Below are positions 1-10,957 of a DNA stretch of 64,000 nucleotides, piece by piece. Below the pieces are notes generated by a model. The model did not search any database, had not been told where the DNA came from, and worked only from the letters and a program-made list of their open reading frames with translations. This DNA comes from Pseudovibrio exalbescens (lineage in GTDB: Bacteria > Pseudomonadota > Alphaproteobacteria > Rhizobiales > Stappiaceae). The stretch is taken from contig NZ_JAQZAJ010000001.1 in NCBI RefSeq assembly GCF_028737195.1, forward strand, positions 310,001 through 374,000, given 5' to 3'. The position numbers and the translations under genes are program-made. Within the stretch, counting starts at the first letter, position 1. Each line of letters begins with the position of its first letter.

Positions 1-1
1 T

Positions 2-661
2 CACACATCTGTTGGTGCTCGCACGCGCATCTTTCCTTTCGCAAGCATTGGACACCAGCCGCAGGATCTGAAGTACGCCGGAGAGGAAACACGCCTCGAA
101 ATCGGAACGGACAATCAGATCCGCGAACACGCGACCATGAATCCCGGTACTGCTGGCGGTGGTGGCTTGACCAAGATCGGTGACCACTGTTTGTTCATGG
201 CGAGCACGCATGTGGGGCATGATTGCATGGTGGGTAACAGTGTTATCCTTGCCAACAACGCGACACTCGCAGGGCACGTTGAAGTAGAAGATTTCGTGAT
301 TTTTGGCGGGCTCTCTGCGGTGCGGCAGTGGTGCCGCATTGGGTCCCACGCCATTGTGGGCGGTCTGACTGGTGTTGAATTCGACGTTATTCCTTTCGGC
401 TCCGTGATTGGTGACCGTGCTCGTCTTCACGGGCTGAACCTGATTGGTCTGAAGCGCCGCAATTTCAGCCGGGATGAAATCCATGCGCTGCGTCATGCCT
501 ACAAGGAAGTCTTTGAAGGTAGTGAAGGCACGCTTCGAGAGCGGGCACAAAAGGCCCGTGATGCCTATGCGGACCGCGAAGGTGTCCAGCAAATGACCGA
601 GTTCCTGTTGGTGGAAGGCGAACGCCGTTTCTGCACGCCGAGAAAGGGTGCTGAGGGGTAA
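2..661 (+). CDS. lpxA: UDP-N-acetylglucosamine acyltransferase, 5' end missing
   Basis: First enzyme of lipid A synthesis: it transfers a 3-hydroxyacyl chain from acyl-ACP to O3 of UDP-GlcNAc in the cytosol. The frame is open from base 2; the first 45-50 residues lie outside the window. Visible are the family motif IGHQPQDLKY, then TRLEIGTDNQIREH, left-handed beta-helix hexapeptides around GDHCLFMASTHVGHDCMVG with the catalytic-site His, and the C-terminal helical domain. The gene ends 9 bp before lpxI, as expected for an lpxD-fabZ-lpxA-lpxI-lpxB operon. Confidence 0.96.
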   Translation, partial: HTSVGARTRIFPFASIGHQPQDLKYAGEETRLEIGTDNQIREHATMNPGTAGGGGLTKIGDHCLFMASTHVGHDCMVGNSVILANNATLAGHVEVEDFVIFGGLSAVRQWCRIGSHAIVGGLTGVEFDVIPFGSVIGDRARLHGLNLIGLKRRNFSRDEIHALRHAYKEVFEGSEGTLRERAQKARDAYADREGVQQMTEFLLVEGERRFCTPRKGAEG

Positions 662-670
662 CTTGGTGCC

Positions 671-1531
671 ATGACAGCACAAAGGCCTATTGCTGTTGTT
701 GCAGGTGGCGGGCGTCTGCCTGAGCAGGTTATTCGCTCTGCAAAAAACAGCGGACGGGAAGTGGTTACAATTGCCATCAAAGGGGAGGCGGATGCCTCCC
801 TTTCTGCGTTCCAACCGGTGGAGCTGGGGTGGGGGCAGATTGGCAAGCTGTTCGACACGATCAAACGCGCTGGTGCGGAAGAAGTGATTTTGATTGGATC
901 AGTCACACGCCGGCCGGACTTTACTTCTATCATTGGTGATCTTGGAACCATGCGGCGGTTGCCGCGCATCCTTGCCGCTCTTGTGGGCGGTGATGACAGC
1001 CTTCTGGTGAAGGTGATGGGTATCTTTGAAGGGGAGGGTCTGAAAGTGGTTGGAGCCCATGAGTTGGCGCCTGAGCTGCTGGCAAAGCCCGGCCTCATGG
1101 CTGGCCCGACGCCGGACGACGGCGACCTTTCTTCCATATCTCTTTGTCTGGAAGCGGTAAACGCACTTGGCGGGTTGGATATCGGCCAGGGGGCCGTTGC
1201 CGTTGGCAGCCGGGTCGTGGCCCTTGAGGGGGCTGAGGGAACAGATGCCATGCTTTTCCGATGCGCAGAGCTTCGGGAAAATGGACGCGTGCGGGCCAAA
1301 GGCGCTGCGGGTGTACTGGTCAAGTGCTCCAAGCCGCAGCAGGATTTACGGGTCGACCTTCCAACCGTGGGACCACAGACAATTCGCGGCGCGCACAAGG
1401 CGCAGCTCAAGGGCGTGGCGGTGGAGGCCGAGCATGTGCTGATTGCCGACCTTGAGGAAACGCTGGCGCTTTGCAAGGAACTTGGCATCTTTCTTTTCGG
1501 TATTGACCGGGGCCGGGAGGCATCCAGATGA
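671..1531 (+). CDS. lpxI: UDP-2,3-diacylglucosamine pyrophosphatase LpxI
   Basis: Hydrolyses UDP-2,3-diacylglucosamine to lipid X and UMP in lipid A synthesis; LpxI replaces LpxH in most alphaproteobacteria. The 286-aa product begins with the DUF1009-type glycine-rich stretch VVAGGGRLPEQV, carries EVILIGSVTRRPDF near residue 80, and a C-terminal catalytic domain with DLPTVGPQTI. Length is normal for the family. It lies between lpxA (9-bp gap) and lpxB (ATGA overlap), which supports the call. Confidence 0.95.
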   Translation: MTAQRPIAVVAGGGRLPEQVIRSAKNSGREVVTIAIKGEADASLSAFQPVELGWGQIGKLFDTIKRAGAEEVILIGSVTRRPDFTSIIGDLGTMRRLPRILAALVGGDDSLLVKVMGIFEGEGLKVVGAHELAPELLAKPGLMAGPTPDDGDLSSISLCLEAVNALGGLDIGQGAVAVGSRVVALEGAEGTDAMLFRCAELRENGRVRAKGAAGVLVKCSKPQQDLRVDLPTVGPQTIRGAHKAQLKGVAVEAEHVLIADLEETLALCKELGIFLFGIDRGREASR

Positions 1532-2721
1532 AGCAGGAAAAACCGCTCTCGCTTTATGTCGTGGTTGGTGAAGAGTCGGGCGATCAATTGGGCGCTGAGC
1601 TGGTGAAGGCACTTCGCGGGCTGTCAAGCGTTCCCGTCGTGCTACACGGTGTGGGCGGCGAACGGCTTGAGCGCGAAGGTTTGACCTCACTGTTTCCGCT
1701 TCACGAGATTGCCGTGATGGGTCTGTCGGCCGTTCTGGCTCGGCTTCCCAGCATCGTACGCCGGGTCTACCAGACGGTGGATGATGTGGTTGCCAAGAAC
1801 CCGGACATTCTCCTGATCATCGACAGTCCGGACTTCACGCACAACGTTGCAAAGCGGGTGCGGAAAAAGGCGCCCCACATTCCGGTGGTGGACTATGTTT
1901 CTCCGTCTGTGTGGGCGTGGCGGCCTGGCCGGGCGAAGAAGATGGCAGCCTATGTGGACCACCTTCTTGCGCTGTTGCCATTTGAGCCTGATGCTCACAA
2001 ACGCCTTGGTGGACCAGAGACCACCTATGTGGGGCATCCGTTGATTGAGCGCCTGGAGGATTTAAGGCCTTCTGAGGGCGAGCGAGCGCCACTGAGCGAG
2101 GACGCGCGTACCGTGCTGGTTCTGCCCGGAAGCCGCGGCAGCGAGGTCTCACGCCTGCTGGAGCCGTTTGGAGAGGCCGTTGAGCGGGTGGCGCTGGCCC
2201 ATCCGGCAACCAAGTTCATTTTGCCTGCTGTGGCCCACCAACTTGACCGCATTACAGCAGGTGTTGAGGGGTGGAGCGTAAAGCCAGAAATCGTTGTGGG
2301 CGAGGCGGAAAAGTTTGCGGCCTTTCGAAAAGCTCATGTGGCTTTGGCAGCGAGCGGTACGGTCTCCCTTGAGCTGGCGATCTCCGGCGTTCCCATGGTG
2401 GTTGCCTACAAGCTGGATTGGTTCTTCCGCCGTTTGAAGGACATTCATCGGTTTGTTCCCATAGCCTCGGTAGACAGCATGGTGCTGCCGAATCTCGTGC
2501 TGGGGAGCAAAGTCGTTCCAGAATATCTCGATGACGAAGCCAACGGCGAGGCTTTGGCCCAGAAGGTGATTTCTCTGCTCGATGAGGGGGTTGCGAGAAA
2601 CCTTCAAGTGGAGGCGTTCAGTCAGCTCGACCGCGTCATGCGTCTTCCGGGGGGAGAAAGTCAGGCAGGCATTGCGGCGGATATTGTCTTGAAAATCGCT
2701 GAGAAGCGACACGCGCGTTAA
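1528..2721 (+). CDS. lpxB: Lipid-A-disaccharide synthase LpxB
   Basis: GT19-family glycosyltransferase that condenses lipid X with UDP-2,3-diacylglucosamine to the lipid A disaccharide at the inner membrane surface. The 397-aa protein shows the N-terminal VVVGEESGDQLGAELV, the HGVGGERLEREG region, PSVWAWRPGR and the nucleotide-binding VLPGSRGSEVSRLL. The start overlaps the lpxI stop as ATGA, so translation is probably coupled. The operon ends here: an intrinsic terminator starts 30 bp downstream. Confidence 0.96.
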   Translation: MKQEKPLSLYVVVGEESGDQLGAELVKALRGLSSVPVVLHGVGGERLEREGLTSLFPLHEIAVMGLSAVLARLPSIVRRVYQTVDDVVAKNPDILLIIDSPDFTHNVAKRVRKKAPHIPVVDYVSPSVWAWRPGRAKKMAAYVDHLLALLPFEPDAHKRLGGPETTYVGHPLIERLEDLRPSEGERAPLSEDARTVLVLPGSRGSEVSRLLEPFGEAVERVALAHPATKFILPAVAHQLDRITAGVEGWSVKPEIVVGEAEKFAAFRKAHVALAASGTVSLELAISGVPMVVAYKLDWFFRRLKDIHRFVPIASVDSMVLPNLVLGSKVVPEYLDDEANGEALAQKVISLLDEGVARNLQVEAFSQLDRVMRLPGGESQAGIAADIVLKIAEKRHAR

Positions 2722-2750
2722 GGTGTCAGGTGCTTTACTCGGTATCGCCG

Positions 2751-2779
2751 CGCGGGGTCTTTATGGGCCCCGCGTTTTT
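2751..2779 (+). terminator. Intrinsic terminator of the lpx operon
   Basis: CGCGGGG (2751-2757) pairs with CCCCGCG (2768-2774) and is followed at once by TTTTT. It lies 30 bp after the lpxB stop. Confidence 0.85.
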
Positions 2780-2823
2780 GTTTGGCCCCGCGTTCTTGTT
2801 GAGCAAGACGAGGGCACTCCCCA

Positions 2824-2851
2824 ATAAAAAAGAGGGCCGGAGCCCTCTTTT
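2824..2851 (-). terminator. Intrinsic terminator of gltA
   Basis: On the minus strand AGAGGGC pairs with GCCCTCT around a 4-nt loop (2831-2848), with a T-tract on the 3' side (the A run at 2825-2831 on the plus strand). It lies 23 bp after the gltA stop, back to back with the lpx terminator. Confidence 0.85.
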
Positions 2852-2874
2852 GATGCTGTTCGTGTACCAAGCGT

Positions 2875-4167
2875 TTAGCGGCGCTGGTCGATTGGCATGT
2901 AGTCGCGGGAGCTTGCGCCAGTGTAGAGCTGACGTGGGCGACCGATGCGCTGGGATGGATCCTCCACCATTTCCTTCCACTGAGCGATCCAGCCGACAGT
3001 ACGGGCAAGAGCGAACAGCACAGTGAACATGGTGGTTGGGAAGCCAAGAGCACGAAGTGTGATGCCGGAGTAGAAATCGATGTTCGGGTAGAGCTTCTTC
3101 TCGATGAAGTACTCGTCGGACAGAGCGATCTTTTCCAGTTCCATTGCGACCTGCAGAAGCGGATCGTCCTGGTGCCCCAGTTCTGCCAGCACTTCATGTG
3201 TGGTCTTTTGCATGATGCGCGCGCGCGGATCGTAGTTCTTGTAGACGCGGTGACCAAAGCCCATCAGACGGAACGGATCGTCCTTGTCTTTTGCGCGGGC
3301 GATGAACTCTGGAATGCGGTCTACGGAACCGATCTCGGAAAGCATGTTGAGCGCAGCTTCGTTTGCGCCGCCGTGGGCAGGGCCCCAAAGACAGGCGATA
3401 CCTGCCGCGATACAGGCAAATGGGTTTGCGCCGGAAGAGCCGGCGAGGCGAACCGTCGAAGTGGACGCGTTCTGCTCGTGGTCAGCATGCAGAATGAAGA
3501 TGCGGTCCATCGCACGGGCCAGAACCGGGTTCACCTTGTAGTCTTCACAAGGCACGGCAAAGCACATGTGCAGGAAGTTGGAGGCGTAGTCCAGATCGTT
3601 GCGTGGATAAACGAATGGCTGACCAATGTGGTACTTGAACGCCATTGCGGCGATGGTCGGCATCTTCGCAACCATGCGCAGGGATGCAACCATGCGCTGA
3701 TGCGGATCGGTGATGTCGGTTGAGTCATGGTAGAACGCAGACATGGCGCCCACGATACCTGTCATCACAGCCATTGGGTGCGCATCGCGGCGGAAACCGG
3801 AGTAGAAGCGCCCCATCTGTTCATGCACCATGGTGTGGTAGGTCACACGGTGAACAAAGTCGTCTTTCTGCGCACGGGTTGGCAGCTCTCCGTAAAGCAG
3901 CAGATAGCAGCTCTCCAAAAAGTCGCCATGCTCGGCCAGCTGTTCAATAGGATAGCCACGGTATAGCAGCGTGCCCTGATCGCCGTCGATGTATGTGATT
4001 TTGGATTCACAAGATGCGGTTGAGGTGAAACCGGGGTCGTAGGTGAAGCAGCCAGTCTCTTTATATAGCGCGCCAATGTCGATGACGTCTGGGCCAACTG
4101 AACCTTCGCGGACGTTAAGGTCCCAGGAATCGCTTCCGATAGTCAGCTTTGCAGTTTTGTCGCTCAT
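2875..4167 (-). CDS. gltA: Citrate synthase (type II)
   Basis: Condenses oxaloacetate and acetyl-CoA to citrate, the entry step of the TCA cycle. The 430-aa product has the hexameric proteobacterial citrate synthase layout: N-terminal beta region with [21 protein letters not shown], catalytic His motifs [12 protein letters not shown] and [14 protein letters not shown], and the Asp loop [13 protein letters not shown]. The sequence AAAGGGGG lies just before the start. A 230-bp gap to gltX gives room for its own promoter, and the gene has its own terminator, so it is probably transcribed alone. Confidence 0.98.
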   Translation of the reverse strand: MSDKTAKLTIGSDSWDLNVREGSVGPDVIDIGALYKETGCFTYDPGFTSTASCESKITYIDGDQGTLLYRGYPIEQLAEHGDFLESCYLLLYGELPTRAQKDDFVHRVTYHTMVHEQMGRFYSGFRRDAHPMAVMTGIVGAMSAFYHDSTDITDPHQRMVASLRMVAKMPTIAAMAFKYHIGQPFVYPRNDLDYASNFLHMCFAVPCEDYKVNPVLARAMDRIFILHADHEQNASTSTVRLAGSSGANPFACIAAGIACLWGPAHGGANEAALNMLSEIGSVDRIPEFIARAKDKDDPFRLMGFGHRVYKNYDPRARIMQKTTHEVLAELGHQDDPLLQVAMELEKIALSDEYFIEKKLYPNIDFYSGITLRALGFPTTMFTVLFALARTVGWIAQWKEMVEDPSQRIGRPRQLYTGASSRDYMPIDQRR

Positions 4168-4397
4168 ATAGGCAACCCCCTTTGTTAAGGTCCCCCGTCT
4201 TCTTATGCCCTGAACTTGTATACACAGGGATACATTTCAGCATCTGATGCCAACGCCGGAGGAGTGTTGTCGTGGAGTTGCTATCGCATTTAGGGTTTTC
4301 CCGCAAGCACTGGTAGCTATGGCTTTTGTACTAATAGGGAAACTACCGCAGCGACTCTGGGAAAAGTGCGTCAGTAGTTCCCCCATTTTTCCGTCAA

Positions 4398-5822
4398 TTA
4401 GTGTGCGACATCACGAATTCGTGCGACAGATTCTGTCTTTCCGAGCACTTCCAGAACATCAAAAATTCCGGGAGAGGTGCCACGACCAGTCAGTGCTGCG
4501 CGCAATGGCTGAGCGACCTTGCCAAGTTTCAGCTCTTCGGCCTCTGCAAATTCGCGAACCACAGCATCGGTTGTTTCTGCGGTGAAGGTTTCCAGTTCAT
4601 CAAGCTTCGGTGCCAGACGGCCGAGCAGCGCGCGGGCATCGTCGGACAGGAGCTTTTCTGCCTTCTCATCCAGATCCAACGGACGCTGAACCCAGAGGTA
4701 ACGCGCGGACTGGTGCAACTCCACCAAGGTTTTGGCGCGTTCCTTCAGTCCAGGAAGGGCTGCGAGGAACTTGCCCTCGTTGCCGCTCTGGGAGAGCCAG
4801 TTCAAAACTTCCAGCCCATCCTCGATTGCGGCCAGATAGACCTTGAAGGCTTCAAGAAGCTCTGCGTCTTCTGTAGAGCGCATGTAGTGCCCATTCAGAT
4901 TTTCCAGCTTCTGGAAGTCAAAGCGGGACGGGGACTTACCGATGGCATCAAAATCAAACCACTCGATCATCTGATCGGTGGAGAAGATTTCTTCATCCCC
5001 ATGACTCCAGCCAAGGCGGGCCAGATAGTTGCGCATGGCTGCAGGAAGGTAGCCCATGGCGCGGTAGGCCTCAGCGCCCAGTGCGCCGTGGCGCTTGGAC
5101 AGCTTTGCACCATCTGGGCCATGGATCAGCGGGATATGCGCCATCACCGGCACGTCCCAGCCCATTGCGCTGTAAATCAATGCTTGCCGGGCGGCGTTGG
5201 TGAGATGGTCATCGCCGCGCACGATGTGGGTGACGCCCATGTCATGATCGTCAACTACCACAGCCAGCATATAAGTCGGTGTGCCGTCGGAGCGGAGCAG
5301 AACCAGATCATCCAGATCCTTGTTTGGGAAGGAAATGGTTCCCTGGACCTTGTCGTTGATGATGGTTTCGCCATCCAGAGGGGCCTTGAGACGAACAGCA
5401 GGAGCCACTCCTTCAGGAGCTTCGGAAGGGTCACGGTCACGCCAGCGGCCGTCATACCGCGGCGGGCGGCCTTCTGCGCGCGCTTTTTCGCGCATCTCCG
5501 TCAGCTCTTCTTGCGTGGCATAGCAGTAATAAGCCTTGCCTTCTGCTACCATCTGTTCGGCAACTTCCCGGTGGCGGTCTGCTCGTGCGAACTGGGAGAT
5601 CGGATCTCCTTCCCAGTCGATGCCCATCCAGCTGAGACCGTCGAGCAGGGCGTTGACGGCTTCATCCGTCGAGCGTGCGCGGTCGGTGTCTTCGATGCGC
5701 AGCAGCATCTTGCCACCGTGGCCCTTCGCATAGAGCCAGTTAAACAAAGCGGTGCGGGCGCCGCCAATGTGGAGGTATCCCGTTGGAGAGGGCGCAAAAC
5801 GCGTGACGATGCTCTCAGTCAT
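4398..5822 (-). CDS. gltX: Glutamyl-tRNA synthetase
   Basis: Class I synthetase that charges tRNA-Glu (non-discriminating forms also charge tRNA-Gln in bacteria that use GatCAB). The 474-aa form starts [15 protein letters not shown]; an upstream in-frame ATG at 5912 would add 30 residues without family similarity and was not used. The HIGH-type signature LHIGGART lies near residue 15, the KMSKS-type loop [10 protein letters not shown] near residue 240, and the C-terminal anticodon-binding domain follows. Divergent from comEC across 119 bp. Confidence 0.97.
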   Translation of the reverse strand: MTESIVTRFAPSPTGYLHIGGARTALFNWLYAKGHGGKMLLRIEDTDRARSTDEAVNALLDGLSWMGIDWEGDPISQFARADRHREVAEQMVAEGKAYYCYATQEELTEMREKARAEGRPPRYDGRWRDRDPSEAPEGVAPAVRLKAPLDGETIINDKVQGTISFPNKDLDDLVLLRSDGTPTYMLAVVVDDHDMGVTHIVRGDDHLTNAARQALIYSAMGWDVPVMAHIPLIHGPDGAKLSKRHGALGAEAYRAMGYLPAAMRNYLARLGWSHGDEEIFSTDQMIEWFDFDAIGKSPSRFDFQKLENLNGHYMRSTEDAELLEAFKVYLAAIEDGLEVLNWLSQSGNEGKFLAALPGLKERAKTLVELHQSARYLWVQRPLDLDEKAEKLLSDDARALLGRLAPKLDELETFTAETTDAVVREFAEAEELKLGKVAQPLRAALTGRGTSPGIFDVLEVLGKTESVARIRDVAH

Positions 5823-5941
5823 TTTGTGATTTTTCAGTCTCTCGAGTTTAGCCAAGCAAATGCGGCGGGAGCCGCAGTGTTGCGCGCTGTGTACCATACC
5901 GTGTCCGAGCACCCAAGGGCTGTATTCCAGTTAGACGCGGA

Positions 5942-8296
5942 TTGACGGTGAACACTGACAGGGAAGTGTACGACGCCTCAGATGTTGCTGAGCAGTTCGG
6001 GAGGCGTAGTGCCTCTGCCGGCCGCTTTGCCGTGGCTTTCAGGCTAAACACTGAACTGGAAGGGCTTGGACAAAAAAAGAGACCAGACTCGGCGAAGGGG
6101 CGGAACTGGCGGGGCTATTTTGCGCCGCGTTACTGGGGGGCTGCGGCGTTTGCCAAGGCGCTTCATGAAGACTTGCAGCGCGGTGTTGCACCGTTGTGGG
6201 CCGCTACTTTTTTCGCGGCTGGGATCTGGTTCTACTTTTCAATTCCTTTTGATCCCCAGCTCTGGGCGCTTATCCTGTGCTGTTTGGGGGCAGGAGCGGC
6301 ATTCGTTAATGAACGCCTTGCCCGGCGGACGGGGCTTGTCTCTGGAATGGTATTGATCTTTTTTGCAGGTGTTACTGCCTCGCAGCTTCACGTGGCGTAC
6401 CTCGTTGGGCCTCAGCTTGACCGACAAATCACAGCAAAGGTTTCGGCGCGCGTTGGCGAGGTCGAGAAAGTCGAGGATGGGCGAACCCGGCTGACCCTCC
6501 AGTTCCTGGAGGTATCAAACCTGTCCCCTGATGAAATGCCTAGGTGGGGGCGGATATCTGTGCGTGGCGCGGTGCCTGACCTTGCCCATGGGGATGTGGT
6601 TGAATTGCGGGCGCGGCTGATGCCGCTCTCTGGTGCGGTGTATCCCGGCGGCTACGATTACGCGTGGAATGCATTCTTCAAGGGGCTGCAGACCTCTGGG
6701 TATGCGCTGTCGAAAGTCACGGTTGTTTCTACCACAGCGCCTTCATCTGGTTTCAATGGTGTGCCTGTGTTGCGGCAGGGTGTTTCAGGTCGCATCCTCC
6801 ACCACTTAGGGCCAAGTGCTGAGGGTGGGCTTGCTGTTGCCCTTTTGGTTGGCGAAAGAGGTTTCTTGCCAGAAGAAGATCGCGAGGCGCTGCGAATGGC
6901 GGGCCTTGCGCACTTGCTTGCCATTTCCGGGCTGCACATGAGCTTGGTGAGCGCACTTGTATATTTTGCCATTCGGCATGGATTCGCGTTTCTTCCCCGC
7001 GTTGCCTTGTCCGGCCAGATATCACGCATTGCGGCGTTTGGCGCATTGGGGTTTGCCAGTTTTTATCTTGTACTCTCCGGAGCTTCTGTGGCCACTCAGC
7101 GGGCCTACATCATGGTTCTCATCGTGATTGTGGCCAGCTTGCTAGGGCGGAGAGGGCTGAGCCTAAGAACGCTGGGATTTGCTGCGCTGATTGTCCTGAT
7201 GATTGCACCTGGAAACCTGTTGCAGCCGGGCTTTCAGATGTCTTTTGCCGCAGTTGCCGCGCTGATTGCCGTCTATGGTGCTTGGCGAGAGGTTGGACGC
7301 GGACGCGGGCGCAAAAGGCGCCAATCCCGAATGGGTGCCTTGGTACGCGGGCCTGTTCTGTGGCTTCTGGCCTGCGGGGCGACCTCACTGATTGCCGAGT
7401 TCGCCATCGGGCCAATTGCGGCATTCCATTTCCAGAAAATCGCGCCCTATGGGCTTGTAGCCAACTTGCTGGCCATGCCGGTCTTCAGCTTCGTTGCCAT
7501 GCCTCTTGGCATCTTGGGTTTGATGTTTATGCCACTTGGTGCGGAAGCGCCGTTTTTCTGGGGAATGGGCATGAGCCTCAACCTCATCTTGCAGGTGGCC
7601 CACTGGGTCCACGAACTTTCCGGCGACATGGGCGTCATCGGCTTGGTGAGCTGGCTGGGCACGCTTTTGATGGTGGGGTCCGTGCTTGTGTTTGCTCTGC
7701 TGCCGGGAAGGTTCAAGCTGCTTTTTCTGCTGCCGCTCAGCTTGTCAGCGGTCGCTTTTGCTGCCTATGAGCCACCACATCTCTTGATCTCGGACAATGG
7801 CCGAACCATTGCATTCTTCAATGTAAATGGAGAACCTAGGGTATCTGCAACTCGGGAAGGATTTGTTGCGTCTTCCTTCCTGCAGGCCTTCGGGGTCGAA
7901 AAACGGAGCTTTTCAGATCACCGGGCGCTACGGGATGACCGTACCTGTGATGCAGTTGGGTGCGTTTATATTGCCGGGCTTGAAAAGCCACCTGATCAAG
8001 GCGCAGGCAAGGGCCAGTTCATACGTATTGCAGTGACCAAGGAGCTTTCTGGGCTATCCAGAGACTGTGCCCTTGCAGATGTGGTGGTGACGCAATTGCA
8101 GGCTCCTGAGGATTGCCGCGCCCCGCTGGTTCTGGATGTAGCTCAGCTGACTGAGCGAGGAAGCCATGCGATATGGCTGAAACCCACTCCAGATGGCTTG
8201 AAAATTGCGCGGGTTGTTGCGGCCTATGGAACGCACCGACGGGCCTTCCAGCCCGCCGTTGAAAACTGGGCGCGCGGCTTAGTAGCTGCGGAATAG
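5942..8296 (+). CDS. comEC: ComEC/Rec2 family DNA-uptake channel protein
   Basis: Inner-membrane protein that conducts single-stranded DNA during natural transformation. The 784-aa product has an N-terminal DUF4131-like part with hydrophobic segments (about residues 85-150), an OB-like region (about 160-270), and the multi-helix Competence domain with the family motif [18 protein letters not shown] (about residues 322-340). The C-terminal part lacks an obvious metallo-beta-lactamase HxHxDH motif, as in many alphaproteobacterial homologues. The start used is TTG; GTG at 5948 is an alternative. The 3' end overlaps lexA by 18 bp in convergent orientation. Confidence 0.92.
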   Translation: MTVNTDREVYDASDVAEQFGRRSASAGRFAVAFRLNTELEGLGQKKRPDSAKGRNWRGYFAPRYWGAAAFAKALHEDLQRGVAPLWAATFFAAGIWFYFSIPFDPQLWALILCCLGAGAAFVNERLARRTGLVSGMVLIFFAGVTASQLHVAYLVGPQLDRQITAKVSARVGEVEKVEDGRTRLTLQFLEVSNLSPDEMPRWGRISVRGAVPDLAHGDVVELRARLMPLSGAVYPGGYDYAWNAFFKGLQTSGYALSKVTVVSTTAPSSGFNGVPVLRQGVSGRILHHLGPSAEGGLAVALLVGERGFLPEEDREALRMAGLAHLLAISGLHMSLVSALVYFAIRHGFAFLPRVALSGQISRIAAFGALGFASFYLVLSGASVATQRAYIMVLIVIVASLLGRRGLSLRTLGFAALIVLMIAPGNLLQPGFQMSFAAVAALIAVYGAWREVGRGRGRKRRQSRMGALVRGPVLWLLACGATSLIAEFAIGPIAAFHFQKIAPYGLVANLLAMPVFSFVAMPLGILGLMFMPLGAEAPFFWGMGMSLNLILQVAHWVHELSGDMGVIGLVSWLGTLLMVGSVLVFALLPGRFKLLFLLPLSLSAVAFAAYEPPHLLISDNGRTIAFFNVNGEPRVSATREGFVASSFLQAFGVEKRSFSDHRALRDDRTCDAVGCVYIAGLEKPPDQGAGKGQFIRIAVTKELSGLSRDCALADVVVTQLQAPEDCRAPLVLDVAQLTERGSHAIWLKPTPDGLKIARVVAAYGTHRRAFQPAVENWARGLVAAE

Positions 8297-9028
8297 GGAG
8301 ACAAGCTTGCCCTGAATGCGCACACGGTCAGGGCCGAAAATGCGGGTCTCATAGGCAGGGTTTGCAGCTTCCAGTGCAATCGTGCCGCCCTTTTTACGCA
8401 GACGCTTCAACGTGGCTTCTTCATCGTCAACCAGCGCGACAACGATATCGCCGGTTTCTGCCGTATCACCGCGTTTGATGAGTACGGTGTCACCGTCCAG
8501 AATCCCGGCCTCAATCATGGAATCACCGCGCACCTCAAGGGCATAGTGATCACCCCGGCCGAGCATGTCTGCGGGCATGGTAATGGTGTGACTGTGGGTC
8601 TGGATCGCTTCAATTGGTACACCAGCGGCAATGCGGCCCATTACCGGCACATCTACCATGGCGCCCGCTGTTGCAGCAGAAGGGGAAGAAACGGCAGGAA
8701 CTGGTGTGGCGGCTTGTGGAGCCTTCTCTTCAGTGTTCTTGCCAAGAGACCCTTCAATCACCTCGGGGGCAAAGCCCTTGGAGCGGGGCTGCGCGCCTAA
8801 GGCGTAGCCGCTGGTCTCAGGCAGTTTGATCACTTCAAGCGCTCGCGCCCTGTTGGGCAGCCGGCGAATGAACCCACGCTCCTCCAGTGCGGTGATGAGG
8901 CGATGGATGCCCGATTTTGAGCGAAGCTCCAGCGCGTCCTTCATCTCGTCAAAAGAGGGGGGAACGCCTGCTTCCTGCAATCGCGTATGGATGAACATGA
9001 GCAGTTCATGTTGCTTTTTCGTCAGCAT
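8279..9028 (-). CDS. lexA: LexA SOS repressor
   Basis: Repressor of the DNA-damage response; it cleaves itself when RecA filaments form. The 249-aa protein starts [10 protein letters not shown] (ATG at 9028; 16 upstream residues in the open frame are not conserved). The winged HTH spans about residues 1-65 ([21 protein letters not shown]), the Ala-Gly cleavage site lies in [12 protein letters not shown], the catalytic Ser in GDSMIEAG and the Lys in [15 protein letters not shown] Pro/Ala-rich linker joins the two domains. An SOS box lies 70 bp upstream, so the gene is autoregulated. Confidence 0.97.
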   Translation of the reverse strand: MLTKKQHELLMFIHTRLQEAGVPPSFDEMKDALELRSKSGIHRLITALEERGFIRRLPNRARALEVIKLPETSGYALGAQPRSKGFAPEVIEGSLGKNTEEKAPQAATPVPAVSSPSAATAGAMVDVPVMGRIAAGVPIEAIQTHSHTITMPADMLGRGDHYALEVRGDSMIEAGILDGDTVLIKRGDTAETGDIVVALVDDEEATLKRLRKKGGTIALEAANPAYETRIFGPDRVRIQGKLVSLFRSY

Positions 9029-9097
9029 TGGCAGCTTCCCCGTCGTGGTGCCCAGATAAGTGTGAATTCGGTACAAAACGCGAACACTACACTACCT

Positions 9098-9112
9098 GTT
9101 CCTATTGTGTTC
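9098..9112 (-). promoter_or_regulatory. SOS box upstream of lexA
   Basis: GTTC-N7-GTTC is complete (GTTC 9098-9101, GTTC 9109-9112), the established LexA operator of alphaproteobacteria. It lies 70 bp before the lexA start and 80 bp after the moeA stop, so it should control lexA. Confidence 0.88.
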
Positions 9113-9191
9113 TGCAACCGTTAAAGACGGGTTATTACCCCCAAAAACAATAGGTTTTGGGCCTGATTTAGGCGAAAAGAACCATGATTCC

Positions 9192-10400
9192 TCAAAACAG
9201 CAAGTAAGGTACCTGCTCACCAATCTCCGCAGCAGGTGCATGGGGTGGACGCACGATGAGTGCGTCGGATGCGCTAAGAAGAGAGAGCATGGACGAATCC
9301 TGCCGCTCATTGGCCACCAGCTTCTTGTTGCCGTGATTGTCGACCTCGATCCTTGCGCGCAGATAGTCCTGTCGCATGTCATTGGGCTTGAGAGGTGCGC
9401 CGAGGGGCAGTGTCTGTTCTGCCTTATGAGCTGGGGCGGTTTGAGCCAGTAGCGCCTCAATGAGCGGCTTTAGGAACAGGAGGCCGCACACAAGGCTGGA
9501 AACTGGGTTTCCCGGAAGGCCGAGCACCCTCATTGGGCCAATGCTGCCGGCCATCAGTGGCTTGCCCGGACGCATGGCAATGCGCCAGAACTGAAGATCC
9601 ATACCCGCTGACCCAAGAGTGCTCTGAATGAGGTCATGGTCGCCAACGGACGCGCCGCCAAGGGTGACCAGCACATCTGCCTTTTCCTTGATGGCGCGAG
9701 CGACCCGGCTGCCTATGTCGGCGCTGTCATCCGGGGCAATGCCAAGCATGAGCGGCTGCCCGCCGCATCGTCGCACCAGTTCTGCTATGCCCACTTGGTT
9801 TGAGGCAATGATCTGGTTTGGGCCTGGTGTCTCGCCAGGTTCGACCAGTTCATCGCCGTTTGCAAGAATGGCAACCAGTGGGCGGCGGCGGACGGGAAGG
9901 GCGGCGTGGTTCATGGCTCCGGCCAAGGACAAGGCGCGGAAATCCAGCTTGGTTCCGGCGGTGAGGAGCGCGTCGCCCTGCTTGAAATCAAGGCCTGCTG
10001 GGCGAATGAACTGGCCTTCTCTTGTTGGTTCATGGGCAAACAGCTGATCGCCTTCACGGCGCGCGTTTTCCTGAATGAGAATGGCGGTGGCACCGTCAGG
10101 CACCGGCGCACCGGTGAAGATGCGCAATGCTTGGCCCGGCTGCATGGTGCCTTGGTAGGAGGAACCAGCGGCGACTTCGCCAATCACAGTCAGGGGCTTG
10201 TCGGGGCTCATTGTGTCGCTGCTGACAACCGCATACCCATCCATAGCGGAAGCGGAAAATGGCGGCTGGGTGCGGGTTGCATGCACGTCTTCGGCCAGAA
10301 TGCGTTCCCCTGCGCTTGCAAGGGCAACGCTTTCAACCGCGACGGGGTCGATACCTTGCAAAAGGCGGGCGAGGGCTTCTTCGACAGGGATAAGGCTCAT
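9192..10400 (-). CDS. moeA: Molybdopterin molybdotransferase MoeA
   Basis: Inserts molybdate into adenylated molybdopterin, the last step of molybdenum cofactor synthesis. The 402-aa product shows [11 protein letters not shown] (about residue 50), [13 protein letters not shown], the nucleotide-fold part with [19 protein letters not shown], and the family motif [11 protein letters not shown], then [10 protein letters not shown] and the C-terminal domain IV. It overlaps moaC by 4 bp, so the two are translated together. Confidence 0.96.
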   Translation of the reverse strand: MSLIPVEEALARLLQGIDPVAVESVALASAGERILAEDVHATRTQPPFSASAMDGYAVVSSDTMSPDKPLTVIGEVAAGSSYQGTMQPGQALRIFTGAPVPDGATAILIQENARREGDQLFAHEPTREGQFIRPAGLDFKQGDALLTAGTKLDFRALSLAGAMNHAALPVRRRPLVAILANGDELVEPGETPGPNQIIASNQVGIAELVRRCGGQPLMLGIAPDDSADIGSRVARAIKEKADVLVTLGGASVGDHDLIQSTLGSAGMDLQFWRIAMRPGKPLMAGSIGPMRVLGLPGNPVSSLVCGLLFLKPLIEALLAQTAPAHKAEQTLPLGAPLKPNDMRQDYLRARIEVDNHGNKKLVANERQDSSMLSLLSASDALIVRPPHAPAAEIGEQVPYLLF

Positions 10401-10903
10401 GATGCGCTTTTCTCCTCTGCTGCCAGGTAATCGTCCGACTTGCCGCCCGTTTTTTCGATGAGGCGAATATCTGTGATTTCCATGGCCTTATCGACGGCCT
10501 TGGCCATGTCATAGATGGTGAGGCAGGTGATTGATGCAGCGGTGAGAGCTTCCATCTCCACGCCGGTCTGGCCGGTCACCTTGGTTAGAACTTCAACATC
10601 CAGCCCGGGCAGGTCGCGGTTTTCAGAAATGTCGACGGTGATCTTGGTCAGTCCCAAGGGGTGGCAGAGGGGAATAAGCTCGTGTGTGCGCTTGGCAGCC
10701 ATGATGCCTGCAATGCGAGCTGTGGCCAACACATCGCCCTTTTTTGCGTTGCCGGAAAGGATCATCTCCAGCGTCTCAAGCTTCATGCGCACAGACCCCC
10801 GTGCCCGCGCGGTGCGAGAGGTCTCGGCCTTTCCGGAGACGTCCACCATGTGTGCTTCGCCAGAAGCATTCAGATGAGTAAGAGTGGTGGATTTCTCAGG
10901 CAT
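10397..10903 (-). CDS. moaC: Cyclic pyranopterin monophosphate synthase MoaC
   Basis: Works with MoaA to make cyclic pyranopterin monophosphate from GTP, the first stage of molybdenum cofactor synthesis. The 168-aa protein carries [14 protein letters not shown], the [28 protein letters not shown] region with the conserved catalytic residues, and [12 protein letters not shown]. Length is typical. It is downstream of trpC (54-bp gap) and coupled to moeA. Confidence 0.96.
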   Translation of the reverse strand: MPEKSTTLTHLNASGEAHMVDVSGKAETSRTARARGSVRMKLETLEMILSGNAKKGDVLATARIAGIMAAKRTHELIPLCHPLGLTKITVDISENRDLPGLDVEVLTKVTGQTGVEMEALTAASITCLTIYDMAKAVDKAMEITDIRLIEKTGGKSDDYLAAEEKSAS

Positions 10904-10957
10904 GAATACCCCTCAAGCCATTGGTGAATCAGGAGGGGTATTCCAACGTAATTGTGC

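Noticed and set aside
4401-5945. 514-aa plus-strand ORF opposite gltX
   Set aside because: Mirror of a strongly conserved gene; its translation shows no domain and ends with the antisense of the GluRS start.
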